Source of the DNA: a virus
IMG/VR virus record: IMGVR_UViG_3300012683_000002
Coordinates: 1 to 60,888 of that record
DNA length: 60,888 nucleotides
Reading direction: 5' to 3' (one strand)
Shown: one piece after another, positions 8,208 through 17,778 of the stretch
Layout of the letters: every line of letters starts with the position of its first letter
Numbering within the stretch: position 1 is the first letter of the stretch
The notes under the pieces: model-generated
Told to the model about the DNA's origin: nothing
The model's database searches: none
Seen by the model: only the letters and a program-made list of their open reading frames with translations
Translations under genes and position numbers: made by a program

Positions 8208-8489
8208 ATGGCTACTCCCCCAACACCACAACCGTCACCAGAGCAGGGTGGAGCCCCAGGTGGAGCACAACCTGGGGTTGCTCCTGCGCAGCAGCAGGCG
8301 AATCCTCTACAAACCATGCTGGCGCAGATCGCCAAGGGACTGGAACAACTTTCCCAGCAGAACCCGATTGTGCAAGCCGAACTGATGGAAGCGAGAACCG
8401 CACTCGTGAAAGCCTTGCAGAAAACCATGACCGCATCCCGTCCGCAAGAATCACAACCTGCTCCGCAGCAGGGGCCTTCGGGCCAGTAA
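8208..8489 (+). CDS. Pro/Gln-rich head-region protein
   Basis: 93 residues starting immediately after the preceding stop (TGAATG). Both ends are low-complexity Pro, Gln and Gly, and the middle (LQTMLAQIAKGLEQLSQQ) is an amphipathic helix. The position next to the scaffold gene suggests an assembly helper, but no family is recognised. Confidence 0.6.
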   Translation: MATPPTPQPSPEQGGAPGGAQPGVAPAQQQANPLQTMLAQIAKGLEQLSQQNPIVQAELMEARTALVKALQKTMTASRPQESQPAPQQGPSGQ

Positions 8490-8500
8490 AGGAGAACTGA

Positions 8501-9316
8501 ATGACTGTCGCTGAGTTACTGAAAGCCGCGAACGTGAAAGATGAAGTGATTGCTGGATTGCCCGCCGATGTTGTTTCCGCTCTTACCGGATATGTCTCTC
8601 AAGCTGATACGACCCTCCAAACCGCATCGCAAAAAGAAGCGGAAGCCGCTGAAGCGCTCCGCCAAGCAAGCCTCGAAAAGCAGGACGTTGAGAAGTACGT
8701 CGCCGACTACGGCACCGCGCTCACCGAAACCGCGAGCGTCAAAGCGAAATATGAAGGGCTCCGTAAACAAGTGGAGTCACTGAAAGCGCAGGGTTTTAAT
8801 CTCGACATAGAAACTGAGCCCGCGAAGCCGGTTGTGCCGGGAAGTCCGGCAGTAGGAGCGAACGCCGTGGATGAAGGCCGAATTTTGGGTAGGGTTGGAA
8901 ATTGGTTGAGTCAGTTTCAGGATGCTAATAACGAGCACATGCGTCTTTACGGTGTTCCTATTCCTGACGCTACGGCTTCAGTTGCCGCAGAAGCGGAACG
9001 CGCTCGCAAGCAGATTGGCGAGTTCGTCGCGGAGAAGTACAAATTCGCCGAGACACGCAAGCAGAAAGAAGTTGAAGCCTACAGGCAGCGTGTAGATGCT
9101 GACGTGAAGACGAAAGTCGCGGAGCAGCTTCGCTTGGAAGCCGAGAAGCGCGGCAACAATCCAAACCTTCGCCCTGGCGAATCCTCGCGGAACAGTTTGA
9201 TTCCTATCAAGCATGACGATTTCGAGAAGGCAACTGGGAACGTGCCACGGCGCGAGCGCTTGAACCGGATGCTGGACAACGTTCACAAAGATGTTGCAGC
9301 GGCACGTAGCGCGTAA
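8501..9316 (+). CDS. Scaffolding protein
   Basis: 271 residues, strongly helical and charged, with coiled-coil stretches at about residues 40-100 and 160-215 (KQIGEFVAEKYKFAETRKQKEVEAY). The C-terminal 50 residues are basic, as expected for the capsid-binding end of a scaffold. It precedes the major capsid gene by 15 bases and has AAAGGAG upstream. Scaffolds guide capsid assembly and then leave the procapsid. Assignment rests on position and helix content. Confidence 0.72.
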   Translation: MTVAELLKAANVKDEVIAGLPADVVSALTGYVSQADTTLQTASQKEAEAAEALRQASLEKQDVEKYVADYGTALTETASVKAKYEGLRKQVESLKAQGFNLDIETEPAKPVVPGSPAVGANAVDEGRILGRVGNWLSQFQDANNEHMRLYGVPIPDATASVAAEAERARKQIGEFVAEKYKFAETRKQKEVEAYRQRVDADVKTKVAEQLRLEAEKRGNNPNLRPGESSRNSLIPIKHDDFEKATGNVPRRERLNRMLDNVHKDVAAARSA

Positions 9317-9330
9317 AAGGAAGGTAAACA

Positions 9331-10644
9331 ATGCTGACCCGATTCTTGCTCTTGTTTTTCAAACGCCTAGTGTCGTTGGCGATGCCTTGCCTTTTGGATC
9401 CTCTCTACAACGAGCTGGACACCAACACACGCGAGTCCATTCGCAAGAACGTCATCAACGAATGTTTTTTCGTGGATACGCCTTTACAGGACATCCTACG
9501 GCGTTTCGGGGTAGTAGAGGAATTCTTGGGCGGCTCGGGCATGGTGGAAGCGTTTACGTACGCTCACCTGCAAGGCAAAGCCGTGCAGCCAGGTCAGACC
9601 ATTACGGTGACGCGTCCACAGATCGCGAGCGCGGCAAAGTATTATGAGAAAGCCTACGCCTGCTACACCCAAATCGAAGACTTCGAGCTGGATGTGCTGA
9701 ATCGCGCCGGCGACACCCAGATCATCGACCAACGAGCGCTGCTCGAAGCGAACTTGGTTTCGCAGATGAATACCATGCTCGAAATGGATGCGTACCGCCA
9801 CGGGCAACCTTCGTCCGCGAACGGGGGAACAACCGGAGTGTCGGATGACCGCTCTCTTTCCTCGAACGGATTCTTTGAGGGCTTCTCGAATGGCGTCGAT
9901 CCTTCCCCGGATGGAAACGTCTTTATCACGACTGGCGGAGTCACGAGAAACGGAGCCATTGGGCAGGCGTACAACTCAACTCCGTTTTACTGTGGAACCA
10001 CGGCAGGCGGCGCTGGCCCCATCACCTATCCGGTGCTGACGAATGCCGTTGCGCAGCTTTTAACCTTGAACTGCAAAGCGAGAGTCGGAATCACCAGCCC
10101 CTTCGGATGGTCGGCTTTGGTCAACATGCTCCGAGCGATCGCGCGTGTCGATCAGCAGTCGGTTCGAGAAGGCACAGACTTCGGATGGCCGAGCGTGGAC
10201 TTCTTCGGCGTAAAGATTTTTGCCGATCCATTGGCTCCGTCGAACAAGACGTGGCAATTCTTGCCGGGTGGCAATCCAAACGCTTTCGGCACGGCGGCAG
10301 CGAACACGACATTTCTTGACGGCTCTGGCAACACGACCAAGCTCGGGAGCTACACGTCTCCGACGTACACCATTGCCGGCGTCCCGCAGGCAGTAGGGTC
10401 GCTTTCGCCGAGCGGTGCGCAGTTCCCCTCCGGAACCGTCATTCAGCCGGGTGAGATCCTCGTTCTCTTCGATCCGGAAGCCTTGAAGATGCGGCCCACG
10501 GCGGAAAAGTCTTGGTTCTTCGCGACGAAGATCAAGGAGATCCCGGACAACGTGAGCGCCGCCAATATGTTCATGCGCTTGGGGACGAACATCTACGTGA
10601 TGAATCCACGACATGGACTGATTATCAGCGGATTCACCAGTTAA
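9331..10644 (+). CDS. Major capsid protein
   Basis: 437 residues with AAGGAAGG upstream of ATG 9331. Position after portal and scaffold, length, and the C-terminal ending (MFMRLGTNIYVMNPRHGLI) fit a HK97-fold capsid protein. The first 18 residues (MLTRFLLLFFKRLVSLAM) are unusually hydrophobic, and a second Met at residue 18 could be an alternative or processed start. The family cannot be named from sequence alone. Confidence 0.75.
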   Translation: MLTRFLLLFFKRLVSLAMPCLLDPLYNELDTNTRESIRKNVINECFFVDTPLQDILRRFGVVEEFLGGSGMVEAFTYAHLQGKAVQPGQTITVTRPQIASAAKYYEKAYACYTQIEDFELDVLNRAGDTQIIDQRALLEANLVSQMNTMLEMDAYRHGQPSSANGGTTGVSDDRSLSSNGFFEGFSNGVDPSPDGNVFITTGGVTRNGAIGQAYNSTPFYCGTTAGGAGPITYPVLTNAVAQLLTLNCKARVGITSPFGWSALVNMLRAIARVDQQSVREGTDFGWPSVDFFGVKIFADPLAPSNKTWQFLPGGNPNAFGTAAANTTFLDGSGNTTKLGSYTSPTYTIAGVPQAVGSLSPSGAQFPSGTVIQPGEILVLFDPEALKMRPTAEKSWFFATKIKEIPDNVSAANMFMRLGTNIYVMNPRHGLIISGFTS

Positions 10645-10658
10645 CAAGGAGACGGACA

Positions 10659-11264
10659 ATGCCACTGATTCGCACCGAATTTCTACCGCAGTCGATGACG
10701 GCGGTGTACACGTCGCCAAGCGGCATGACTGATCTCCGTACCGGACTGCCTTATTACGCTGGCGGCTTGGTTGTCGGCGGATACTTTGACTTGACCGAAG
10801 CGGAAGCGCAGGCGGTTGGCCCACTCCTCCATCAAGGCCGCTATCGCTTTGTGCAGGTCGATTCCGGCGCGACGGCCTCGAATATTAAGACAGGCACGAT
10901 TGGACTGATAAAGTCTTTGGCGCTCGGCGTCAACTTTATTACCAGTTACGACCTTGGCTTGAATGCCGCTGTGCGTCCAGTCGTATTCCTAGCTCCACTC
11001 ACCGCCGCGCAAGTTGCTGCGGGAGCGTACGTCTTCGTGCAGGAAAATGGAGACGCCACGGTGCTCGGAAAGACTGGTGGCGTGTCTAACGCTGCGCCTG
11101 CGGTCGGAGATGTCATCAACTCGATTGCTGGAGGCTTGGCGGAAGACTTAGCGACTCCAGGAACGCTGATTCCAACTACGGTTGGGTTGGCGCTCACCGC
11201 TCCCAACCACACGGCAACGGCTACTTTCCGGGTCTTGCTTGACATACCGCTGGTTGCAGGGTAA
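10659..11264 (+). CDS. Putative head decoration or structural protein
   Basis: 201 residues from ATG 10659 with AAGGAG seven bases upstream. It is rich in Ala, Gly, Thr and Val with beta-type stretches, and its tail (ATATFRVLLDIPLVAG) resembles the end of capsid-associated proteins. It directly follows the major capsid gene and is co-transcribed. A decoration protein is the most likely role, by position only. Confidence 0.55.
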   Translation: MPLIRTEFLPQSMTAVYTSPSGMTDLRTGLPYYAGGLVVGGYFDLTEAEAQAVGPLLHQGRYRFVQVDSGATASNIKTGTIGLIKSLALGVNFITSYDLGLNAAVRPVVFLAPLTAAQVAAGAYVFVQENGDATVLGKTGGVSNAAPAVGDVINSIAGGLAEDLATPGTLIPTTVGLALTAPNHTATATFRVLLDIPLVAG

Positions 11265-11275
11265 GGAGAACAACT

Positions 11276-11605
11276 GTGCAGCTAAAAATCGTTCCTGGGT
11301 ACGAAGGCGGCCTCTCAGTCGGCCAGCGCCAGAAATGGACGTTCTACGGTACTGGCCCAGCGTCTTACTCTCAAGCGACTGGAGATGTGCTTTTGGTTCC
11401 GTCAGGTATCTACCTAGATTCGGTGGAATTCTGCATGGATAGCTCCGGGATCTACATATTGGCCCCAGCACCGAGTGTTGTAGGCACTACGCGACCTACG
11501 TGGACCTTCGATTGGTACACAGCGGCTGGAATGACCGAAGTGGCTAATGGAGTTAACCTCTCCGCTTTATCTGTTCAGTTCAGCGCGTGGGGCGGTGAGT
11601 TTTAG
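11276..11605 (+). CDS. Hypothetical structural protein
   Basis: 109 residues starting at GTG 11276 with AAGGAG seven bases upstream. It is beta-rich and aromatic (WTFDWYTAAG). Part of the head operon, just before a terminator. The family is not recognised; a capsid cement or adaptor accessory is possible. Confidence 0.55.
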   Translation: MQLKIVPGYEGGLSVGQRQKWTFYGTGPASYSQATGDVLLVPSGIYLDSVEFCMDSSGIYILAPAPSVVGTTRPTWTFDWYTAAGMTEVANGVNLSALSVQFSAWGGEF

Positions 11606-11629
11606 GCAGTTGAGTTTGGGCACAGCGAC

Positions 11630-11664
11630 ATGGCGGCGGCTTGCGGGAGCCGTCGCCATTTTTT
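11630..11664 (+). terminator. Rho-independent terminator inside head operon
   Basis: Arms ATGGCGGCGGCT (11630-11641) and AGCCGTCGCCAT (11648-11659) pair over 12 bp with one G-U, enclosing TGCGGG, and are followed by five Ts. It sits between capsid-associated genes and the adaptor gene. The true start of the next gene is ATG 11678, with GGAG upstream, not the ATG inside this stem. Confidence 0.85.
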
Positions 11665-11677
11665 ATGGAGATGTTTT

Positions 11678-12694
11678 ATGTCGTGGGTAAGCATGGCAAA
11701 GACGATAGCTCTCGAAGTCCCTGGAGTCTCGCAGCCTCTTGCCAGCAACAAACTCAACGAAGCGCTCAAGAAAATCTACGATGAAACTGATTGGTCGTTC
11801 CAAACCCAGCAGGCTGGATGGAATTGTCCTGGCCTCATGGCGAACGTAGGAACGGTTACGGCTAATCCGTACACGTCAGTCGTCATTGGGGATGCTGCGG
11901 CAAGCGCGGCATGGGCGGCTTTAACGGGACGCCCGTTCTTGACAGAGTTGCAGTTTCGGAATCCTCCATACGCGCTCTACAACATCATTGCCTACAATCC
12001 GAACGGTGCCCCTCCGTTTGCCACATTAACTCTTGACCGCCCGTGGATGGAGCCAACCATCGGAGCGGGACAGCCGTACTACATCTATCAGGCGTACTTT
12101 CCCGTTCCCGTGTCGGACTTCACGAAGTTCATCGAGATCCGCGATACGACGAACAACGCGCCCGTGGACTTCACGAAAGTCTCGCAGGATGACCTCTCGG
12201 TCCTCGACGCGCAACGCCTGATCTTTGGACCAGCGGTTCCCACCTACGCCGTGCCTTGGGGAATAGATATGCGTCCGGGCAGTTCGACGCTCGGGAACAT
12301 CATGTACGAACTGTGGCCGCACAATTTGTCGCACATGCCGTACAGCTTTAGCTACAAACGCAGTGGTCCGCTGTTTGTGAATCCTTCCGATGTTGCGCCG
12401 TACCCGATCAGTGAAGAGTTGATTAAGTGCCGCGCGAAAGAGGTTCTGTATCTTTACAAGGAAGCGCAAAAAGGCGAAGAAATGCAGCGCGGATCGGGCG
12501 CGGATTGGAAGTTTCTGGCGCAAGCTGCCGCGAAAGAGCACCAAGCGCTCCTGAAGCAGATCCGAGCAAAGGATGCGAACCTGCATCGCGACTTCCTCAC
12601 GCACTCACGTTCTGGGTTAACATCGCAGGCGACGAACGACGGATATTCCACGGAAACGCTCGGCTTGTTGAATGTCGGTCGTGCCAACTGGTAG
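11678..12694 (+). CDS. Putative head-tail adaptor protein
   Basis: 338 residues from ATG 11678. The N-terminal helix (LASNKLNEALKKIYDETDWSF) and the following beta region resemble adaptor proteins that dock beneath the portal in short-tailed phages. The C terminus is helical and charged (KEHQALLKQIRAKDANLHRDFL). It is the first gene after the terminator and is followed by a small beta protein. Identification is by position and secondary-structure style. Confidence 0.5.
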   Translation: MSWVSMAKTIALEVPGVSQPLASNKLNEALKKIYDETDWSFQTQQAGWNCPGLMANVGTVTANPYTSVVIGDAAASAAWAALTGRPFLTELQFRNPPYALYNIIAYNPNGAPPFATLTLDRPWMEPTIGAGQPYYIYQAYFPVPVSDFTKFIEIRDTTNNAPVDFTKVSQDDLSVLDAQRLIFGPAVPTYAVPWGIDMRPGSSTLGNIMYELWPHNLSHMPYSFSYKRSGPLFVNPSDVAPYPISEELIKCRAKEVLYLYKEAQKGEEMQRGSGADWKFLAQAAAKEHQALLKQIRAKDANLHRDFLTHSRSGLTSQATNDGYSTETLGLLNVGRANW

Positions 12695-12703
12695 GAGGAA
12701 AGC

Positions 12704-13066
12704 ATGAATTGCGCCACTATTACGATTACTGACATCACGAAGCCCGCGCAGAGTTTGTATACGCTTCTTTCCGTAGGCTCGCAACCGGGATATACGGTAA
12801 GTCCTGCTGGCGGGATCTTCCCCGCAATCAGCATCATTGGATCGGTCAGTTACTTGTCTGTCCAAGCATCTCCTACTAATAGTACCCAGACAGTGTACAA
12901 GGGAGACGAAAACACGAAGACAGATGGGAGTTTGCAAGGCAAGGAAATGGCGGCGGGGAGCACGGATGTGATCCAAGCCTATCCGCATCAAGTTGACTTG
13001 AATACCACCTTCTTGAGAGCGAGCGCCAACGGAGCAAAAATCAATGTGGAAGTCCACTACGCTTAA
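12704..13066 (+). CDS. Hypothetical structural protein
   Basis: 120 residues with GGAGGAAA upstream. It is beta-rich, with a Thr/Ser-rich profile and an ending (INVEVHYA) typical of virion proteins. Its 3' end overlaps the next gene by 23 bases in another frame. Function unknown. Confidence 0.55.
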   Translation: MNCATITITDITKPAQSLYTLLSVGSQPGYTVSPAGGIFPAISIIGSVSYLSVQASPTNSTQTVYKGDENTKTDGSLQGKEMAAGSTDVIQAYPHQVDLNTTFLRASANGAKINVEVHYA

Positions 13067-15683
13067 AAAGACTTTATGTTGCCTGTTTGTGTTCTTGGGC
13101 AGCGTTTACGCCCAATTCAGTTCGCCGCAGGTGGCCTATGTTTCGTCTGCTCCATCTGGATCGTGTAGCGCTACCCCACCTTTGCAAGTTGTCGTAAGCA
13201 CTGGCGCTATCTATTCCTGCAACAACGGAACATGGGGGCAGAGCGGAGGTAGCGGCGGTGCCAGCGGGGGCACGGCATTAAACGCCAATCTGCCTTACGT
13301 CCCTACGGAATCGACGACTCCTCTCACCGAAAATTACGGAGCCTACATCATTGAAGGCCAGTCGAGCGTCTTTCCCGATGGCACGTTAGTTATCACGTAC
13401 CGGCAAGGAGCGCAAGAGACTTCAAATGACGGTGTGTGCAAACTGCAAACCTCGACCGACCAAGGCCAGACTTGGAGCGCCCAATCGACCATTGCGTCTT
13501 TAGGCGGTGCTGACGTTCGAGCTTGCACTGGCGGAGTTACCCCGACAGGCCGGTTAGTGCTGTTCTACCGGATCATCACATCCGGGGTATTCACTTCACA
13601 GGACTACATTTACTCCGACGACAAAGGTGTTACGTGGTCCGCTCCCGTGGTGATGAACATTGCGCCTGGAACCGCTGCCCAACCTTACGGCGGAATGATC
13701 GTACTTGGAAATGGCGTTTTACAAGCCTCGTTTTATTCCACGGATGCAGTACCTACCAATTACTCACAGGTAACTCGCAGCACTGATAATGGGGTAACGT
13801 GGTCCGCTCCAATTACCGTCGTTGGTTCAACTACTAATCAATTTACTGAAGGGACATTCATCTACCTTGGTGGCAGCGTAGTGTTTGGGTTACTTCGTTG
13901 TGATAACAATAACCGTGAAATGGAACAAGTTATCAGTAAGGACAATGGTCTTACGTGGACGGACGTAGGCGCGTTCACGCCGAGTATCAACACTGGGCCA
14001 CTCGGCTACAATCCGTGGCTTTCGACTTACGTAGCGCCTAATGGTAGACGCATTGTAGAAGTGATTTATCCTGACCGTGGGGCGCAATTGATCTACGCCA
14101 TGTACGGCGAAGCGACCCAGCTTATTGCAGGCGTTGCAGGTACTCCGACATCGCTAGGGTGGTCACCGAACAGCACGGTTGTGGTTGGTGTCCCAAACGT
14201 CGCTACCGCAGTCTCGTCCGTCACCATCAATAGTTCGACGCAAGCTACGTTGACGGTCACTTCGACTGCCAGTTTCGTTGCCGGGGCACCAATCACTATC
14301 ACTGGGTTATCGGGCTCAGCCGCGCCGATAAACAGCCCAGCTAGTCCGAGCAACACGATGACGGTTACGTCCATCACAAACGCAACCACGATTGTTGTGC
14401 AGAGCATCACAGGCGGTTACACCGCAGGCGGTCCTTTCGGAGCGCAAGCCGGAACGCTTACCCAAGTGTCAAGCGATAACGTCCACTTCGGTTATCCGAG
14501 TGTGGTTCACCCGAACAATGGCGCAGCGGGAATTGGCCTTTACTACGACTGGGTAAGTACCAGCGTCACGGTAGCCCGGTTCTTCACCGTGCCGGTTAAC
14601 ACTACCGACTTAATCCTATACGGAACCGCACCGACCCTGCGCTTCGGGGGTTCATCCGGTACGGGCTCATCGTCGATCATCGGGGCAACAGGCGCGGCTA
14701 CAAACGCCTTCACATTTTCTAACCCCACATTGGTTAACACTCCCGGCACAGTGGCCAATCCTGCCATTCGCATCGGCGGCGTCGGCACCCCCGTTGGTTT
14801 GTACACCAGAAGCGGCACCATCGGCTTCGTTGCCAGTGGGGCGAGTTGGTTGGAGTCCGCTTCGACTACGACCGTCTGGCTTTCGGGAGCAACGCTTGCT
14901 TGGGCGTCTTCCCCTACCAACGTACTTGCCGCCGCTGATACTGCTTTTAGCCGTGATGCCGCAGGTGTAGTGGACATTGGTACAGGGGCGCAAGGCAGCA
15001 AAGCAGGAAGTTTGAGGTTTACTGGTGAAATCCAAGTTGAGGAGGCCGCGCCTGCTGGAGTAGCTTCTTCCTCAGTTGAATACGCGGACTCCACGCAACA
15101 TGCGATGGAGGTCAATAACAACAGCACTGGCGCGATGCCGATCTCTCGTCTCGGCTGCATGAGCGTGGTCCCAACTACGGTAGCTGTGAGCACGGCAAGC
15201 GACCAAAACTTGCAAGCGTGCTCCCTGAGCGCGAATTTGTTGAACGTCGCGGGACGAACTTTAAAAGTATTTCTGGCAGGTGTCTATTCCAACGTCGTCA
15301 CCGCGCAGCCTACAGTCGCACTGAAAATCAAACTGTGTACTGTTTCAGGGTGCGGAAGCGGAGTGGTCATTACCCCAATTAGCATCGTTTCAACCGTCAC
15401 CGCGGCTACCGCCGTCAGCAATTTGGCCGCGAATTTGACGGGATATATTTCGACGCAGACCGCTGGCGCTTCTTCCGCTTATGAAGCGCACGGAAGTTTG
15501 GCGATTGACCTTGGGACCACGGGCCTAGTTGCCGATTCCGTGTTTGCCGATACCAACACTGCTACGGTCGGCACAATTGATTCAACCGGAGCGCTTTTCC
15601 TGCAAGCCGTCGTAGCCTTTAGTGGAGCCAGTTCCAGCAACTCCTTCACTTCTCGGCAGTTGATTGTGGAAGTGCTGAATTAA
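13044..15683 (+). CDS. Secreted sialidase-like (Asp-box) propeller protein
   Basis: 879 residues. Residues 1-23 form a clear Sec signal peptide (KKTLCCLFVFLGSVYA, cut before Gln). Four Asp boxes of the S-x-D-x-G-x-x-W type lie at about 137-144, 191-198, 246-253 and 298-305, the hallmark of sialidase-type six-bladed propellers. The C-terminal half is Ser/Thr/Ala/Val-rich beta structure. GGAG lies nine bases upstream of ATG 13044. The catalytic arginines of a true sialidase were not verified, so it may cut a host glycan or only bind it. A signal peptide is abnormal for a tail protein; the three following genes have one too. Confidence 0.75.
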   Translation: MWKSTTLKKTLCCLFVFLGSVYAQFSSPQVAYVSSAPSGSCSATPPLQVVVSTGAIYSCNNGTWGQSGGSGGASGGTALNANLPYVPTESTTPLTENYGAYIIEGQSSVFPDGTLVITYRQGAQETSNDGVCKLQTSTDQGQTWSAQSTIASLGGADVRACTGGVTPTGRLVLFYRIITSGVFTSQDYIYSDDKGVTWSAPVVMNIAPGTAAQPYGGMIVLGNGVLQASFYSTDAVPTNYSQVTRSTDNGVTWSAPITVVGSTTNQFTEGTFIYLGGSVVFGLLRCDNNNREMEQVISKDNGLTWTDVGAFTPSINTGPLGYNPWLSTYVAPNGRRIVEVIYPDRGAQLIYAMYGEATQLIAGVAGTPTSLGWSPNSTVVVGVPNVATAVSSVTINSSTQATLTVTSTASFVAGAPITITGLSGSAAPINSPASPSNTMTVTSITNATTIVVQSITGGYTAGGPFGAQAGTLTQVSSDNVHFGYPSVVHPNNGAAGIGLYYDWVSTSVTVARFFTVPVNTTDLILYGTAPTLRFGGSSGTGSSSIIGATGAATNAFTFSNPTLVNTPGTVANPAIRIGGVGTPVGLYTRSGTIGFVASGASWLESASTTTVWLSGATLAWASSPTNVLAAADTAFSRDAAGVVDIGTGAQGSKAGSLRFTGEIQVEEAAPAGVASSSVEYADSTQHAMEVNNNSTGAMPISRLGCMSVVPTTVAVSTASDQNLQACSLSANLLNVAGRTLKVFLAGVYSNVVTAQPTVALKIKLCTVSGCGSGVVITPISIVSTVTAATAVSNLAANLTGYISTQTAGASSAYEAHGSLAIDLGTTGLVADSVFADTNTATVGTIDSTGALFLQAVVAFSGASSSNSFTSRQLIVEVLN

Positions 15684-15684
15684 A

Positions 15685-17778
15685 ATGAAGCGACTTCTCA
15701 TCCTCGCGGTTCTCCTCTTACCCGTAACGGCTCACGCGCAGACCAATGTCGCCTTTAACGGCCAGTGTCAAAAAGGTGGGCAGGCAACGGTTACGCAAGG
15801 GTTGCCGAGTAGTGGAACCCAGCCGCTTACGGGAACGCCATTCTCTGCCGGGACGGGCGTGATGGCTTCGTATCCGGGATGCCAGGTAGCCGTGTTCTTG
15901 ACGGGAACTACCAATCCAGCCGTCATCTTCTCCGACATTATCGGCACGCCACTTGCGAATCCCTTCACCGCAAACACGGATGGCTCATACCTGTTTTTCG
16001 CTTCAGCGGGAACCGCGTACGACATCACGCTCTCTGGTGCCGGGTTGCCTGCTCCAGTCACGCTTACTGATGTATCTCTTGGCGGCGGAGCTGGCGGAGG
16101 AGGGGTAGGCTTCGTGGCGTTGACGGTCCCAAACGGCTTCGCTATCGCTGGCTCCCCAGTCACGCCTCCTGGCGGCGTGTTGAACATCACGACGACCGGA
16201 ACTCCAAATTTGGTGCAAAAAGCGATTGCTGGAGGTTTTGGGAACTCGCAGATCACGGATGATGGCATCAACCCGACTGTATCTCCTCTCGGGTTTGACG
16301 TATTCACCAGCGGAATTTTCGGCTTCCAAGTGCCTAACAATGCAGTTACGGGTACAACCAACAACACGACCGCTTGCGACGATGGCACGGGGCACGCCAT
16401 CATCTGCCCACACGCGACCTCAACCACAAACGTTGTAGCGGGCTTCACCTTTTCCGGTGGCGGAACCACGGGCAATGCACGGATCGCGATGCTCGGCTGG
16501 CCAACTGTCACCTTCGACAACCAGACGACCGCGCGTGACTATGCCATAAATTCGGCGACAGTCGATGGTCAGTTGCACGATACTGGGAGTGCGGTGCCTC
16601 CCGCTGGGCAGCCCTTCTACTTTGTTTGGACGGCGAATACGGGTGCGGGAACGGCTGGACAGATCCGCATGTTGCTCGCGAACGATTTCAACAACGCCTC
16701 GCCAACTGCGGTTTATAACCTGCAAGTGAACGCTGCTCCCCTAACACCCGGAGACACGGTTAACTTCAATGCGACAACGCCAGCGGTTCCGAGCAACGGC
16801 TATGCCATCACGCCTGCAACCTCGAAGTCTGGAAATACAGATTCGGTCAGCAATGCCCTGATTGGCGACGGCAACGTAGCGCACTGCTTCCTCGGTACGG
16901 GAGTGTTCGCGACTTGTCCCGGTAGCGGTGGACTGATTAACCCAATGACCACACTCGGGGACATGATCTACGAGAACGCGACCCCGGCAGCGGCACGGTT
17001 AGCGGGAGCGACGACACCGAACGGCCTCGCGCAAGTTTACGTTTCCATCCCTTCTGGTGGACTCGCCACGGCACCTGTACTCGCTCTGCCTGGAGTTGTT
17101 GGACGCGCCATCACCGGAACCACGGCAACCGATACCATCGCGACAACCGACTGCGGTCCCAAGCGCATCGAGTATGTTGGTTCGGTCGCGGTGGCTGTGA
17201 CTCTTCCCACCGCGACCACGCTAGCGGTTCCAAATTGCGTCTTTCGGCTCGCAAACAATCTCAGCACCGTCAACGATCTCACAGTGACGACGACGACTTG
17301 GACGTGCAACGGCGCGGCAACGTGTGTCATTCACAATGGACAAATCGCGACTTTCTACGTCGATCCGAACAGTTCAACAAATTGGGTAGCGGACATTGCC
17401 GAGCAAGGCCTAACGGCGGGATCTGGAGTGACTCTCACGCGCACGGCCACGGGTATAAGTGTGGCCGCTACGGGCAGTGGCGGCACAACGGTTACTGTCG
17501 CTAGCGGAACCTCGACGATGGGGACTGGCGCAATCACGAGCGGAACCTGCGCCACGGCAGTTACAACCTCAGCAACCGGAACGGCAACAACGGACACTTT
17601 CATCGCTACGCCAAATGTCGATCCCACGGGTGTATCTGGATACGGGCCATCAGCTTCCGGGAGTCTATATGTGCAGGCATACCCCAGTAGTAACAACGTT
17701 AACTTCAAAGTTTGCAATAACACTGGCGGGTCGATTACCCCGGCGGCACTAACGTTCAACTGGAAGGTATTGCGATGA
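15685..17778 (+). CDS. Tail-fibre-like protein with Sec signal peptide
   Basis: 697 residues. The N terminus KRLLILAVLLLPVTAHA is a signal peptide ending in an AxA site. Next comes a fibre-type domain (about 50-130: NPFTANTDGSYLFFASAGTA then YDITLSG), as found in many phage baseplate and fibre proteins, then low-complexity Thr/Gly/Ala-rich beta repeats to the end. The gene starts one base after the preceding stop and ends in an ATGA overlap. It probably binds host glycans. Whether it is secreted, or the signal is a relic of a bacterial ancestor, is open. Confidence 0.65.
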   Translation: MKRLLILAVLLLPVTAHAQTNVAFNGQCQKGGQATVTQGLPSSGTQPLTGTPFSAGTGVMASYPGCQVAVFLTGTTNPAVIFSDIIGTPLANPFTANTDGSYLFFASAGTAYDITLSGAGLPAPVTLTDVSLGGGAGGGGVGFVALTVPNGFAIAGSPVTPPGGVLNITTTGTPNLVQKAIAGGFGNSQITDDGINPTVSPLGFDVFTSGIFGFQVPNNAVTGTTNNTTACDDGTGHAIICPHATSTTNVVAGFTFSGGGTTGNARIAMLGWPTVTFDNQTTARDYAINSATVDGQLHDTGSAVPPAGQPFYFVWTANTGAGTAGQIRMLLANDFNNASPTAVYNLQVNAAPLTPGDTVNFNATTPAVPSNGYAITPATSKSGNTDSVSNALIGDGNVAHCFLGTGVFATCPGSGGLINPMTTLGDMIYENATPAAARLAGATTPNGLAQVYVSIPSGGLATAPVLALPGVVGRAITGTTATDTIATTDCGPKRIEYVGSVAVAVTLPTATTLAVPNCVFRLANNLSTVNDLTVTTTTWTCNGAATCVIHNGQIATFYVDPNSSTNWVADIAEQGLTAGSGVTLTRTATGISVAATGSGGTTVTVASGTSTMGTGAITSGTCATAVTTSATGTATTDTFIATPNVDPTGVSGYGPSASGSLYVQAYPSSNNVNFKVCNNTGGSITPAALTFNWKVLR

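Noticed and set aside
11630-11677. Upstream ATG 11630 as start of the adaptor gene
   Set aside because: It falls in a terminator stem and lacks an SD; ATG 11678 has GGAG upstream.
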